64,000 nucleotides of DNA, taken from Cavenderia fasciculata. Its lineage: Eukaryota; Evosea; Eumycetozoa; Acytosteliales; Cavenderiaceae. The first letter of the stretch is position 1. Every line of letters starts with the position of its first letter. This document shows, piece by piece, positions 46,165 through 57,226 of the stretch. The notes under the pieces are model-generated. The model did no database searches and was not told the DNA's origin. It saw only the letters and a program-made list of their open reading frames with translations. The stretch covers positions 186,001-250,000 of the forward strand of contig NW_004457690.1 in assembly GCF_000203815.1 (NCBI RefSeq), read 5' to 3'. The position numbers were made by a program, and so were the translations under genes.

Positions 46165-49100
46165 ATGTCTTCTAGGAGATCATCCAAGTCAAAGACATCA
46201 ACAGATTCATCTGGTAGTCTTAATAGACTATTAAACTTTTCCAAATCTGTTGAAAAAGGTAAAGAGTTCAAATATAGATAAAGATGGATAGAAAATCTCA
46301 AATCAAAATATGTCATACTAATAATAATAATAATATTGATTCCATTTCCTAATTTATTTTCCCTATCTTTTTTTTTTAGGCATCCATGGAGTATTATATG
46401 CAATGACAAAGAATAATACTTTTCCAAAGGCATTAACTATCATTGCTGTCATTATTGAATTTATTCGTAAGTACAAAAAAAAAAAAAGAGATAGAGAAGA
46501 GTAGAAACGGTTAGTTTTTTTTCATCACGGTTGGAGGATTGTGTTGGGAATGATCATAAAGTTGTCCTCGTCTTTTCGGTGTTGGATGGGCAAAGGACCA
46601 ACCAAGTTTATTGGGGCATCAAAAAAAATCCCAATGGTTTTAAAATAGTCTGATTTTACACGTGCGCAAGGGAGGATGAATCATCTCATCGTAAACCAAA
46701 AGACACAACCAAATCCCCTAACATCGAAACCCGACAAACTCGAAACATAAAAAAAAAAAAAAAAAAAATAGTCTAAACCGTGATCGTGATGGTGATCATC
46801 AACGTGTTTATAAGTCCCTTTCCCACCCCCCTCCTCTCATCATTCTATCATTCTATCATGTGATCTAACCTCTTTTCTCTTTTCTGTTCTATAGAATTAA
46901 TATCATTTGGATTTAAGAAAGTATTTCCTTGGGGTGGAGATTTAGGATAGTAAGTAATATATACAATCAATCACATCTCTCTCTTTTTTTTTCTTTGGTT
47001 CACTAATCATTCATTTTTTTTTTTTTGTTAGTTATTTAAAAAGAATTGTATCACCAATATCACATCCAGCAGATGTATTGGCATATCAAGGATTTACAGT
47101 ATTGTTTTGGGTAGCCATTGCCTTTATGGTACTTGGTTTTGTCAACATTTGGTATGTTGCCTATACATTCTATCAAGGAAAGATTGCCAACATTTGGATC
47201 ATTCGAACTCTAAGATGGTTTGTTTCATTCACTGTCGCCGTTCTCTACATTCCTCTTATCTCGTTGTTCCTCATTGGTCTCAATTGTGCCTACGATTCAG
47301 AGAATGGTGGTTACTATCTCACTCGTTTCTCCTCTCAAGATGTACTTTGCTACGGACCAGAAAACATCCCAATCACCATTTTCTCCATTTGCTTTATCAT
47401 TCTCTTCACGATTGTTGCAGTTTGTTCAAGTTTAACTTATTATGAATTTGATACTTCAGTTCGTGATAGATTTGCTAAACCTCATGCTAGAGTAAGAAGA
47501 ATAGAAAAAGAAAAAGAAAAAGAAAAAGAAAACAAACAAATATTAATAATAATAATACTTTCTTTTTCTTTTCTATTCTATTTAGTTTGATTTAACTATT
47601 TTACTTGCCAAGACAGTATTTGCATTCTTTTTCGAATTACTTCGTGATTATCCATGGTTGTTGGCGATAGTTTTCTTCCTTGGTTTGATTTGGTTATCTT
47701 TTGGTTCAATTGTTTTCCTTCCTTATAATAATCAAAGATTAAATCAAATTGTAAGAATATATATACATACCAAACAAAAACAACAAATAGTTTATAGTTT
47801 ATAGTTATAATTTATTAACCTTTTTTGTTTTTTTTTATTCTTTTTAGAAATCAGGATTATATACAGTTATTTTTTGGGTATCATTTTGTACTATTCTAAC
47901 AATGATTATAAATGATTTGGAAAATGCTGCCACAAGTTATTTGGTTGTTTCAGGTTTAGTTCCATCATTTTTCCTTGGTTTCTTTTTAAACAGTAAGAAA
48001 GACAAAGAAAATGGGAAAGTTTAAATTTTTAGAAAAACATACTTACTTTTACTTTTTTTTTTTTAACTTTTACATTTTTAGAATTCTTTTATAGATTTTT
48101 ACATAAACAATTAAAACATTTAACAAATGTATCACCACAAACATCCGTACAAACAATGGAAGTTATTAATAATTTAAACAAAGCTAGTCAAGATGATACT
48201 ACTGGAAAGGGAGTTACTTTTGAGGAACCTGTAACGTTGGGTAGCAAGAGACAAATTAAATTCCCGTTTTTTGAACGTTGGTATGCCATGCCATTCTTTA
48301 TCGAGATTATGACACGTCGTGTACTCCGTGGTAATCGTGATCAGGCGGCTATTGATCGTGCCAATCTATTGTTCCAGTGTGGTCTGCAGTACTACCCCAA
48401 TTCATCGCTTCTCTGGATGGCCTATGCCAACTATCTCTTCACCGTTCGTCAAGATCGTCATGTTGGCTATGCATCGTTGGAAAAGTTGCGTCGTATGAAC
48501 CCACCATTTGACATTCGATTCTTTATCTTTCAACGTGATAAGGAACGTGAACAAATGATGGACTCTGATCTGCGTGGTCCCAGTGGCAAGATTCAAGATT
48601 TTGTGACGTACATGGAGTTTAAAAAGTTGTATCTTGGTGCTCGTCGCTCGCATCAGTCTTGTCTCAGCTACATCAACCGTTTCTGGAGACATTTGTTACA
48701 CGAGACTATCGATCTCAATCAGCTGTCGACGCTGTCGGGCAAGATTGCTACGACCGAGACCAAGGCAACCGAGCAGTACGAACGTCTCCTTGGACTCAAC
48801 CCCAACTCGGTCAGAGTGATTCGTGACTATGCTCAGTTTGTCGAAGAGGTGGTTAGAGACCGCGACTTTGCCTTCAAGTTGCGCAAGAAAGCCGATACCA
48901 TCGAAGACAACATGTCCAAGAGTCTGTCGATCGAACATATCCGTCAAAACGACAACAACAGTATTCCATCGGACGAGGACCGCGACATGATCGAGGGAAG
49001 CGGTGGTATCCAAATGGAACGTATTGGTGTGACGATTGATGGCCACCACGGCCCCATTGGCAAGGCAGTTGCCCATACCGAGTCGTCGCAAGACCGCAGT

Positions 49101-51221
49101 AAATCGGGTGATGGGTCGAGTGAGACTAGCTCATCGTACCACAGTCGTTCCAACTATGCCGCCTATCAACAAAGTAACTCTATCTCTCGTCTCTCATGGT
49201 TGATGATCTTTACCACACTTGCCACCGTCGTCTTTGCCATCGTTGTCTTGGTTGTACTCCGTAACCAGATGATCGCCCAACGTAATGCATTCCAGGGTGT
49301 CTTGTCACTCGGCAGTCTTGGAAACGAGTGTGTTCAACTGTCTGACAATTTCATCCTCATGAACCAATACGCCATCGCCAATGAAACCGATCTCTACGCT
49401 GCCCTCCAGTCCGAGAATGAACGTCGACTCAATATCATGGAAAACATTCATCACGCCATCTATTACGGTGAAAAGAGTCCACAAGCCTATGTCAACGATG
49501 CTATGGCCACTCTCAAACATGAAGCTGGTATAGGAGGTGTCTATGATATTGGAACGGTTGTCTTTGAATACTCGCAATTCAATAAGACCAATCCTGCCAA
49601 CTCTGCCCTGCTCCGATCCGTCTACAACAAGCCAATCATCCAAATGCAGATGCTTATCGAGACCAAGCTCGACGAACACGAGATACACTATGCCAGTCAA
49701 CCATTCAATGTTTGGAAGGCCGGTAACATGTATGTTGACAGTTCACGTGTCATCAACCAACTCACCATCGACGAGTTTGCCCTTGCCTTTAACAATACCG
49801 AGTTCAAGTTTGTCACCAAGAATACTCAAACCTTGTCCGACTCTTTCCTCCTCGTCCAACAAGCATACATTGGTACTATCCTCTTGTCGGCCAATGACAA
49901 TGCATCCAACATTCTCTATATTTGGATAGCCATCTTTGGTCTGCTCTTTATCCTTGCCGTCACATTGTTCCGTCCAATAGTTAGTCGTATCTCGAGAGAG
50001 AAAATCAGAACACTTGTACTCTTTTCTCTTGCTCCCCATGACCTCGTCATCAAAATGGCCACTAAAAAGGTTAAACTATCAAACCTTGAGAGTGGATCAG
50101 ATCGTGACATTCAATTTGATACTTCAGACGATGAAGCATTCAACAACAACAACAAAAAGAATGAATCTGAAAAGATGAAACTTGGACTGTCAACTTCAAC
50201 TGGTTTAGTTTTATCTGAAACAAAGGGTACTGAAGGTGCCGAAGAAGAGAATGATAATCGTCCATTATTATTGGAAAATAATAATTCATCTCCAAGAAGT
50301 GATAATAATGGTGGTGGAGTTGTTGGTTTGGCTGTTGTCGAGAATGCAGGAAATACAAGTGGTAGTAACAATGGTGATACTGCTGGTAATGGTGACCAAA
50401 AGAAAAAGAGAATTGGTGGATGGGACGGAAAGAGCAAGAGAAATATCAACAAGAGATCTTTGAGAGTTGTTTTGAGACGACTCCATTTCTCTTACAGTTT
50501 TGCTTTGTTCCTTTTGTTTGGTATTTTGACAATGGGTCTATTTGTCAGTTTTGTCCAAATCTTTGTAGACATGCAAGCTGGTTTTGATCTTGCCCTATGC
50601 TCTCATCGTTCAACTGACGCCCGTTTACTCCATTTCTACGTAAGCAAGCTCTTGTCGCCACTAGAGTTTCAAGATACTACCCAAGCCGAGATTCACAACA
50701 TGACCATTGACTTTCAACTCAATCACCAGTCGCTCATTGATATCCCACAGACTGAAGACATTATGGACGGTACCTATGGATGCTACCGTATCAATCAATC
50801 AGAGTGTCGTCAACCTGGTGACCCATACTACAAAGATGTTAGTTATGGTTTGGATTGGACTATCGAACAAATGATCCAACATTCTCTCAATCTGGCCTAT
50901 GAGGAGCGTGCTGAAGTCACTCCGACTAGTCCAGACTTGGTATGGATGGAAACACTCTATCCAGACCTTACCGACGGTCTTGATCGTGCTGCCTTTAGAT
51001 TCTTCCAATACTGGCAGGATATCCAAACCAAGGCTCTCAACATTATTACTGCCATCATGTCTGTCTCCACCGTCCTCCTCGTTCTCATCTATGTCATCCT
51101 CTTCCGTCCATTCATCAATCGTCTCCGTGTTCAACATATTCACACCCTTGCCATGCTTCGTCTTGCCCCTGAAGATATTCAATTCATGGAAGTTAGTGAT
51201 AAAATTATTGATGAAGATTAA
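46165..51221 (+). CDS. tmc-type multipass membrane protein, 1381 aa
   Basis: Exons 46165-46258, 46380-46466, 46895-46949, 47032-47491, 47586-47750, 47848-47992 and 48082-51221, all in phase. After a Ser-rich cytosolic start there are about seven membrane helices (residues about 45-340; TVLFWVAIAFMVLGFVNIWYV, LLAIVFFLGLIWLSFGSIVF). A cytoplasmic helical region follows, with TPR-like units (DRANLLFQCGLQYYPNSSLL; YERLLGLNPNSVRVIRDYAQ). Two more paired membrane modules then appear, each with a lumenal loop and an 'FRPI(V/I)xRIRxxxIxTL' exit motif (LFRPIVSRISREKIRTL and LFRPFINRLRVQHIHTL), so the C-terminal half contains a duplication. The plan matches the dictyostelid tmcB/tmcC group, whose role is poorly defined. 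Intron 2 is unusually long (428 nt). Confidence 0.75.
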
Positions 51222-51541
51222 TCAACAACAAAAAACAATATCTAGAAATTAATTATATAACAATACATACATACATACATACATACATTATCTCCCTTCC
51301 CTTCATCCTCCTCTAAATCCAACCTCTAAATCCAAAAAAAAACAAAAAAAAAATTCCAGAACAAATAATCAATCTAAAACAAACAGAGAAACTCCCCTAT
51401 AAATTATCCTGTACATACAAATATCTAAAAGAAAAAAATAATTGATCATTTATTTTTCTTTTTTCAAAATAAATAAATTATTAATACTTTTTTAAAATTA
51501 TAGAGAACCGGATTGGGAAAAAAATATTTTTTTTGTTTTTT

Positions 51542-51572
<31 letters not shown>

Positions 51573-51696
51573 TTGAGTGCTGATGAAGATCAAAATTAAC
51601 ACACACTGAACATCAACATTCAATTTAATTTAAAAAAACAAAAAGAGAGATAAAACATACTTTTTATATTTATATAGAGACATATTAAAAACAACG
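51222..51696. other. Intergenic region with long poly-T
   Basis: A/T-rich spacer between two plus-strand genes. It has ACAT repeats near 51264-51288 and an interrupted T run at about 51528-51574. It should contain the promoter of the Rpn3 gene; nothing more can be called. Confidence 0.6.
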
Positions 51697-53500
51697 ATGG
51701 CAACAAAAGAAGTTGAAATGATTGATGTACCATCATCAGCAGCAGAATTAAAGAATTCAGAGAGTGGATCAAAAGAGGTTAGTTCAGCTTTGACCTTGTC
51801 AGACTTGAAAAAGAATGTACAACTCATAGAAAAGGGTGTAGACACTAAAGAGTCTAGATTCATTACTCGTGTATTGCGTCAAACTACTGCTATTCGTAAA
51901 AAGTTAAATGCAAAGATCCTCTATCAAATCATTGCTACTACCTTTCCAGAATCTTCAAGAAAAGCTTCTTTATTATCATATGTTAAGGTAAAAAAAAAAG
52001 AGAAAAAAAGATATAGAATACTTTCTTTACTTTTTATGCTTACTTTATTTCTCTTTACTTTACTTTTTTTCTTTTACATTTTATTTTTAATTTTTAGGGT
52101 AATGATGGTATGGATATTGATTCATCAGCAGGAGCATCATCAAAAGATCATATATTACCAGAAGTTGAAGCCTATCTTCAACTGTTGGTTGTTATCTTTT
52201 TGATTGATCAAAAGAAATATGTTGAAGCCACTCAATGTTCAACCTCACTTGTTGAATTGATTCAACCAAATAACCGTGTAACTCTTAACCCATTGTCATC
52301 TAAAATCTATTTCTATTATAGTTTATCATTCCAACATGCTCAAAATATTGAACATATTAGACCGTAAGTAAAAAGTAGAAAATAATATTAAACCACAATG
52401 ATCATTCATTATATTAATATTTATTTTAATTTTTTTTTTTTAAAGATTATTATTAACAGCATTACGTACAGCTACACTTAGACATAATGATGAAGGTCAA
52501 GCAACTATTTTAAATTTATTGTTGAGAAACTATTTGGAATATAACCTTGTTGAACAAGCCGAAAAGCTTGTATCAAATACCACATTCCCAGAACAATCAT
52601 CTAGTAATCAATATGCTAGATACCTCTATTACATTGGTCGTATCAAAGCTATTCAACTTGAATACTCTGAATCATACAATTATCTCAATCAAGCCATCAG
52701 AAAGGCTCCACAAAATTCTGCTTCTGGTTTTAAGAGAACTGTAAGTAAAACAAACAAATATTGACACATCACATTTAAAGTTAACTTTTTCTATCTTTTA
52801 GGTAAATAAATTACTTTGTATTGTTCAATTATTGATGGGAGAAATTCCAGAAAGAAATGTATTCAGTCAAAAGATTTTAAAGACTGCTATGAAACCATAC
52901 TTTCATCTTACTCAAACTGTCAGAGTTGGTGATTTAACTAGTTTCCATCAAGTTGTAGAAAAATATTCTTCATTATTCAAATCTGATAAAACTTTTACTC
53001 TTATTCAAAGGTAAACTAAAAAACAAACAAATAATATTTATTATACTTTATACTTATATGCTGCTTTCTATTTTAGATTAAGAAGTAATGTAATCAAGAC
53101 TGGATTAAAAAAGATTACATCTGCTTATTCAAGAATTTCATTTGCCGATGTTTGCAAGAAATTAAAGTTTGATGGTACACCAGAAGATATGATGTTTATT
53201 GTGTCAAAGGCCATCAAGGATGGTGTTATCGAAGCCACCATCAACCGTAGTGAGGGTTACCTTCAAAGCAAGGAAAATATTGACCAATACTCTACTCAAG
53301 AACCATTGGCTGCTTTTAGCAATAGAATCGATATTTGCCTCAAGATCCACAATGATTCTCTCAAGGCTATGCGTTTCCATCCAGACATTAGCAAGGCTGA
53401 AACTGAAAAGATTGCTGAAGTTGCCAAATCAATCAAACAAGAAATGGAAAGAGCTGCTGAAGAAAGTTCAGAAAATGGTGGTGATGAATCTGATTATTAA
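51697..53500 (+). CDS. psmD3: 26S proteasome regulatory subunit Rpn3/PSMD3, 494 aa
   Basis: Exons 51697-51987, 52098-52363, 52446-52740, 52802-53010 and 53077-53500, phase-consistent. The protein has the family order: [20 protein letters not shown] near the N-terminus; helical repeats ([41 protein letters not shown]); and a PCI domain ([30 protein letters not shown], then [19 protein letters not shown]). The acidic C-terminus ends NGGDESDY. Rpn3 is a lid subunit of the 26S proteasome regulatory particle, acting in cytosol and nucleus. The length matches the usual size of about 500 aa. Confidence 0.93.
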
Positions 53501-53658
53501 AAACAACAAAATAATCAAATAGTATAAAAAAAAACAAACAAACAAACAAATAATAATAATAATAATTCTCTCTCTCTCTTTAATATATATTGTATACCAT
53601 AGATAAAAAATAAAATAATTTTTAATTTAAATTAATTAATTTATTTATTTATTTATTT

Positions 53659-55257
53659 TTAAAAGAATGGTTTTCTAAGTAGATAAAGATTTCTATTTTG
53701 TTTATATTCACTAGTACCGATTCTTTCTAAAAAATCTTCCATTTCTAATGAAATTGAAATATTTTGAATATTATGTTTAGTTAAATCTGATAATACTGGA
53801 ACAATCAATTCTCCAGTAAGTTTGGTACATGATAGATTGATAGATGTAATTGATTTGTTGTTTTGAATAATAGATGACACTACCTTTTCAGATTTGTCTG
53901 TTATATTACAACCCTGAATGGAAAGTTGTTGAATTGATTTGTTCATTTCTAGTGATTTGGCAAATAATTTAAAATGATCATCTGAAGGAATTGAATTCTT
54001 TACAAGAGAAAGATATTGTAAAGAACAATTTGGATCAGCCAATGATTTGTAAAATGATTCACCTGGTGATATACCATCTAGTTGTAAATTGGTGAGGGTA
54101 TGATTTTTGATTAAAAGTTGATCAAAAACAGATTCCATTCCAATACCAAAATCCTCACCAGTATGAGTTGGATTATGACAAAAACATTCAATTGCAAGAG
54201 TCTTTAGTGTTGTATTGGTCTCTAATGCTTCTTTTAGTTGAGGCAAATGACGTCTTGGATGATCTGGAACTGGATAAAAACTTTCACAATCCTCTTCACA
54301 ATGTAAACCAAATACAACAGAAATGTATTTAAAATTTGGTTGTTTGAGTAATTGGACCAAATCCAATGCATCCAAAAAGTCGTCTTTAATTTCCAAATGA
54401 TTGATAAAGTTGAAATGATTTTTGGCCAATTCCAAATAAGAGAAATGTAATTGATTGTCATTTGATGAATTGAGTAGATCAATACAAACCTTTTTAGGTT
54501 TTGCCAATTGAATCAATTTAAAACAATCGAAATTAGCCTCTTCATCTTCTGAAAATACGGCAACATCCAATGAACCACAAATTTGATCTGGATATTCTTG
54601 TTTAAATTGTTCAAATTCAATAATTGAATCTGGATCCAATTCTCTTGAAATGACTGGATTGAATTCTTTGATTGACCATTCTTTATGATTCTCTTGTACA
54701 TCTTTTTTATAATCTAAAAAGTCTTGATTATAATTTCCATAAAAGTAAAGATCCATCTCTCTACCAACCATATTTTGCATAAGAGGTTTGAAATAAGGAA
54801 AAGAGGTGAAACCAGGCCCGACATTGAAAAAGTGAATACTTGAAAGATGATCCAACGAGAGAATACAATGGGGTGATGCCAATTGTTTAAGAGACACTAT
54901 CATTGTCTTGGTCAATGCAAGGTTCTCTATGGTTGATCGAGGCAAGATGACAATGCTTTCCTTGTCGTGACTTGTTTTACCCAAGGTTGTATGACGATGT
55001 GATCCACTAGATCCTTGAAAGATCGAGTGTTTAGTCTCTGCCTCTACAACGATGACATTTATTTGACTCTTTACCATTTGAAACCATTTCTTGCAAACTA
55101 GTGCTAGATCAATGATTGATATTCTTTTCTCTGAATAAACCAAACTATCACTTTGATCCATCGTCTTGTTTACATCAAATGAATGTCTATCTGTTAATGC
55201 TCTATACATATCAATCTTTGATAAGATTTCATTTTGTAAAATGTTTGATATCTCCAT
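53659..55257 (-). CDS. F-box-like protein with RNI-type leucine-rich repeats, 532 aa
   Basis: Single exon. The N-terminal segment (LQNEILSKIDMYRALTD, then IIDLALVCKKWFQMVKS) resembles an F-box (LP.EI...I ... L..VCKKW). The C-terminal third has clear RNI-type repeats: LQYLSLVKNSIPSDDHFKLF, SIQQLSIQGCNITDKSEKVV and SITSINLSCTKLTGE. It is related in style to, but clearly different from, the pair at 25.3-28.2 kb. A role in SCF substrate recognition is inferred. Paralogs are usually numerous in dictyostelids. Confidence 0.7.
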   Translation of the reverse strand: MEISNILQNEILSKIDMYRALTDRHSFDVNKTMDQSDSLVYSEKRISIIDLALVCKKWFQMVKSQINVIVVEAETKHSIFQGSSGSHRHTTLGKTSHDKESIVILPRSTIENLALTKTMIVSLKQLASPHCILSLDHLSSIHFFNVGPGFTSFPYFKPLMQNMVGREMDLYFYGNYNQDFLDYKKDVQENHKEWSIKEFNPVISRELDPDSIIEFEQFKQEYPDQICGSLDVAVFSEDEEANFDCFKLIQLAKPKKVCIDLLNSSNDNQLHFSYLELAKNHFNFINHLEIKDDFLDALDLVQLLKQPNFKYISVVFGLHCEEDCESFYPVPDHPRRHLPQLKEALETNTTLKTLAIECFCHNPTHTGEDFGIGMESVFDQLLIKNHTLTNLQLDGISPGESFYKSLADPNCSLQYLSLVKNSIPSDDHFKLFAKSLEMNKSIQQLSIQGCNITDKSEKVVSSIIQNNKSITSINLSCTKLTGELIVPVLSDLTKHNIQNISISLEMEDFLERIGTSEYKQNRNLYLLRKPFF

Positions 55258-55411
55258 CTTTTAAACAAAGAAAGACTAAACTATAGGTAGATCCTTTAAT
55301 TCATCTTTGTGTTTATAAACGAAATAACATTTTTAGCTAGAAAAAGGATGAAATTGGAAAGTTTTAAAAAACTAGATATTTTTTCTCTCTTTTTTTTGTG
55401 ATTTATTTAAT

Positions 55412-56921
55412 TTAATAGAATTTAATATTCTTTGTAGCTCTGGTATTCTTTTCCCAGACCTTTTGTTCGGCCATACCAGAAGAAGCATAACCAGTTGGGG
55501 AGACGGTAACACCGCCAGTGGCAGTGGTAGAGTCACCAGTTGGGTTGGAAGAGGTACCGGCAGTGGTGAATTCGGAAGAGGTACCGGTTGGGTTGGAGGA
55601 CATTGAACCGGATGGGTTGGAGGAGGTACCAGAGGTAGTAGTACCGCCAGCAGATGAGGAACCACCAGCGCTACCGCCAGCACTTCCACCAGCACTGTGA
55701 CCACCAGTGGTCTTTCCAGTTGATGAAGCAGCATGACCACCAGTAGTGGATGGACCAGAGGTCTTTCCAGTAGAGGTGGCTGGGCTGGTAGTTTGACCAG
55801 TAGTGGATGGACCAGTGGTCTTACCGGTAGACGAGGTAGAGGTGGCTGGACCAGTAGTCTTTCCGGTGGAGGTGGAGGTAGTCGATGGCTTTGGAGTGTA
55901 ACCAACGTACAAGGCAAAGTTTCCGTATACACCCTTGATGGCAACGCTATTGTCATAGGTGGCAATGGTAGTGTAGGTGGTTCCCTTGGTCAAGGCAATG
56001 ACGTCATTGCATGGTGACATGGTAATCAAAATCTTGTTCTTGTAGTTACCGGTCGATGTGCAGAGGACAGTGTTGGAGGTGGTGTCTACAAATTGGAGTG
56101 AAATAATACCTTGTGAACCAGAAGCTTGGAATGACATGGCATTGATGTTTTGTTGCCATTGGACACTGTTTTGAATGACAAATTGAGCTGGTCCAGTACC
56201 TGGTACATTGAATGAACTGTAGTTTTGAACAGCGGAGGTGGCAGTTCTAACAAGTGGTGTATAGTTGGCATCAGTTGACCACTTGAGGAAATATTCCAAT
56301 GTAACATTAACTGGTGTCTTGTTGGTAACGAAAAGTTGAACAGTAATATCAACTGGTCCTCTAAATAAATTAAAATGTAAGTAAAAAGTAAGGACTCTAA
56401 CTATTTTCTTTTCTTCTTCTTCTTACGTAACAGCCAAAGCATATGGAGATGGGAAAACTAATGGGTTTTCAAGAGTAGAGGCAGTGAAACCAATAACCTT
56501 TTTTCCACCAATGGTAATATCAACACTGGCAACAACAAGTGAACCATGTTCGAATTGAGCCTTGCTAGTATCATTGACAAGGAATACTTGAACAGCATCA
56601 AGTTGGAAGGTAGCAGCTGGTAATGCTACTGAAGAAAAGGTAACAGTCTTTAATTTACCCTTTCCTACTTCTCCTACAGCTAATGTACTATTAAAAATAC
56701 CATCCTAAAATAAATAATAAATAGTAGAGAGTTTGATTAATAAGTAGGTAAGTAGATCATATTCTCACAACACATCCAAACAGAACACTCAGATCAATCA
56801 ATCGTTTGTGTGTGTGTGAATCTACTCTTTTTTTTTTATATTTTTTCTAATTTTCGTTTCTTACAGCAAAAGCGACGGATAATAAAGTAGCAATAACAAA
56901 TAAAGTGAATAAAAGCTTCAT
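55412..56921 (-). CDS. Secreted STG-rich (mucin-like) protein, 427 aa
   Basis: Exons 56921-56865 (signal peptide MKLLFTLFVIATLLSVAFA), 56704-56427 and 56360-55412, in phase. Residues 20-275 form beta-type repeats with NxT/NxS sites (ADGIFNSTLAVGEV; VDITVQLFVTNKTPVNVTLEY; CTSTGNYKNKILITMSPCND). Residues 275-410 are a low-complexity Ser/Thr/Gly/Pro region with GKTTGP and SNPTGTSS repeats, likely heavily O-glycosylated. The folded part is not recognised; a carbohydrate-binding or matrix role (spore coat, slime sheath) is a guess from context. Codon use is G/C-richer than neighbours, which suggests high expression. Confidence 0.72.
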
Positions 56922-57226
56922 TTTGTCTCTAAAATGTAATAAATATATATATATATAAATTTGATTGTTGTATATATTGAAAAAGTAAAACTGATTCCCC
57001 TCCGATTGGAGGAAGGAGTGGAGGTTAGGTATCGCAGCGACACGCTGTCATCGCAAAACTCGTATTACAAGTTTTTTCTTTTTTGTTCGTTGCTCAAAAT
57101 TTTTGGTCACTGGGCATGCCCCCACAGATATTTGACCACCGAAACCCACACACAAAAGATCTTTTTTGATGAGCTAACATGTCTGCAGAGACCTACAAAC
57201 GAAATTTCTAATGGTTTTATTTTATT
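56922..57226. other. Short intergenic region
   Basis: Non-coding DNA between the 5' end of the STG-rich gene and the 3' end of the BRCT-RRM gene. It contains a TA run and a more complex, less A/T-rich stretch (about 56990-57210). No gene is called. Confidence 0.5.
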
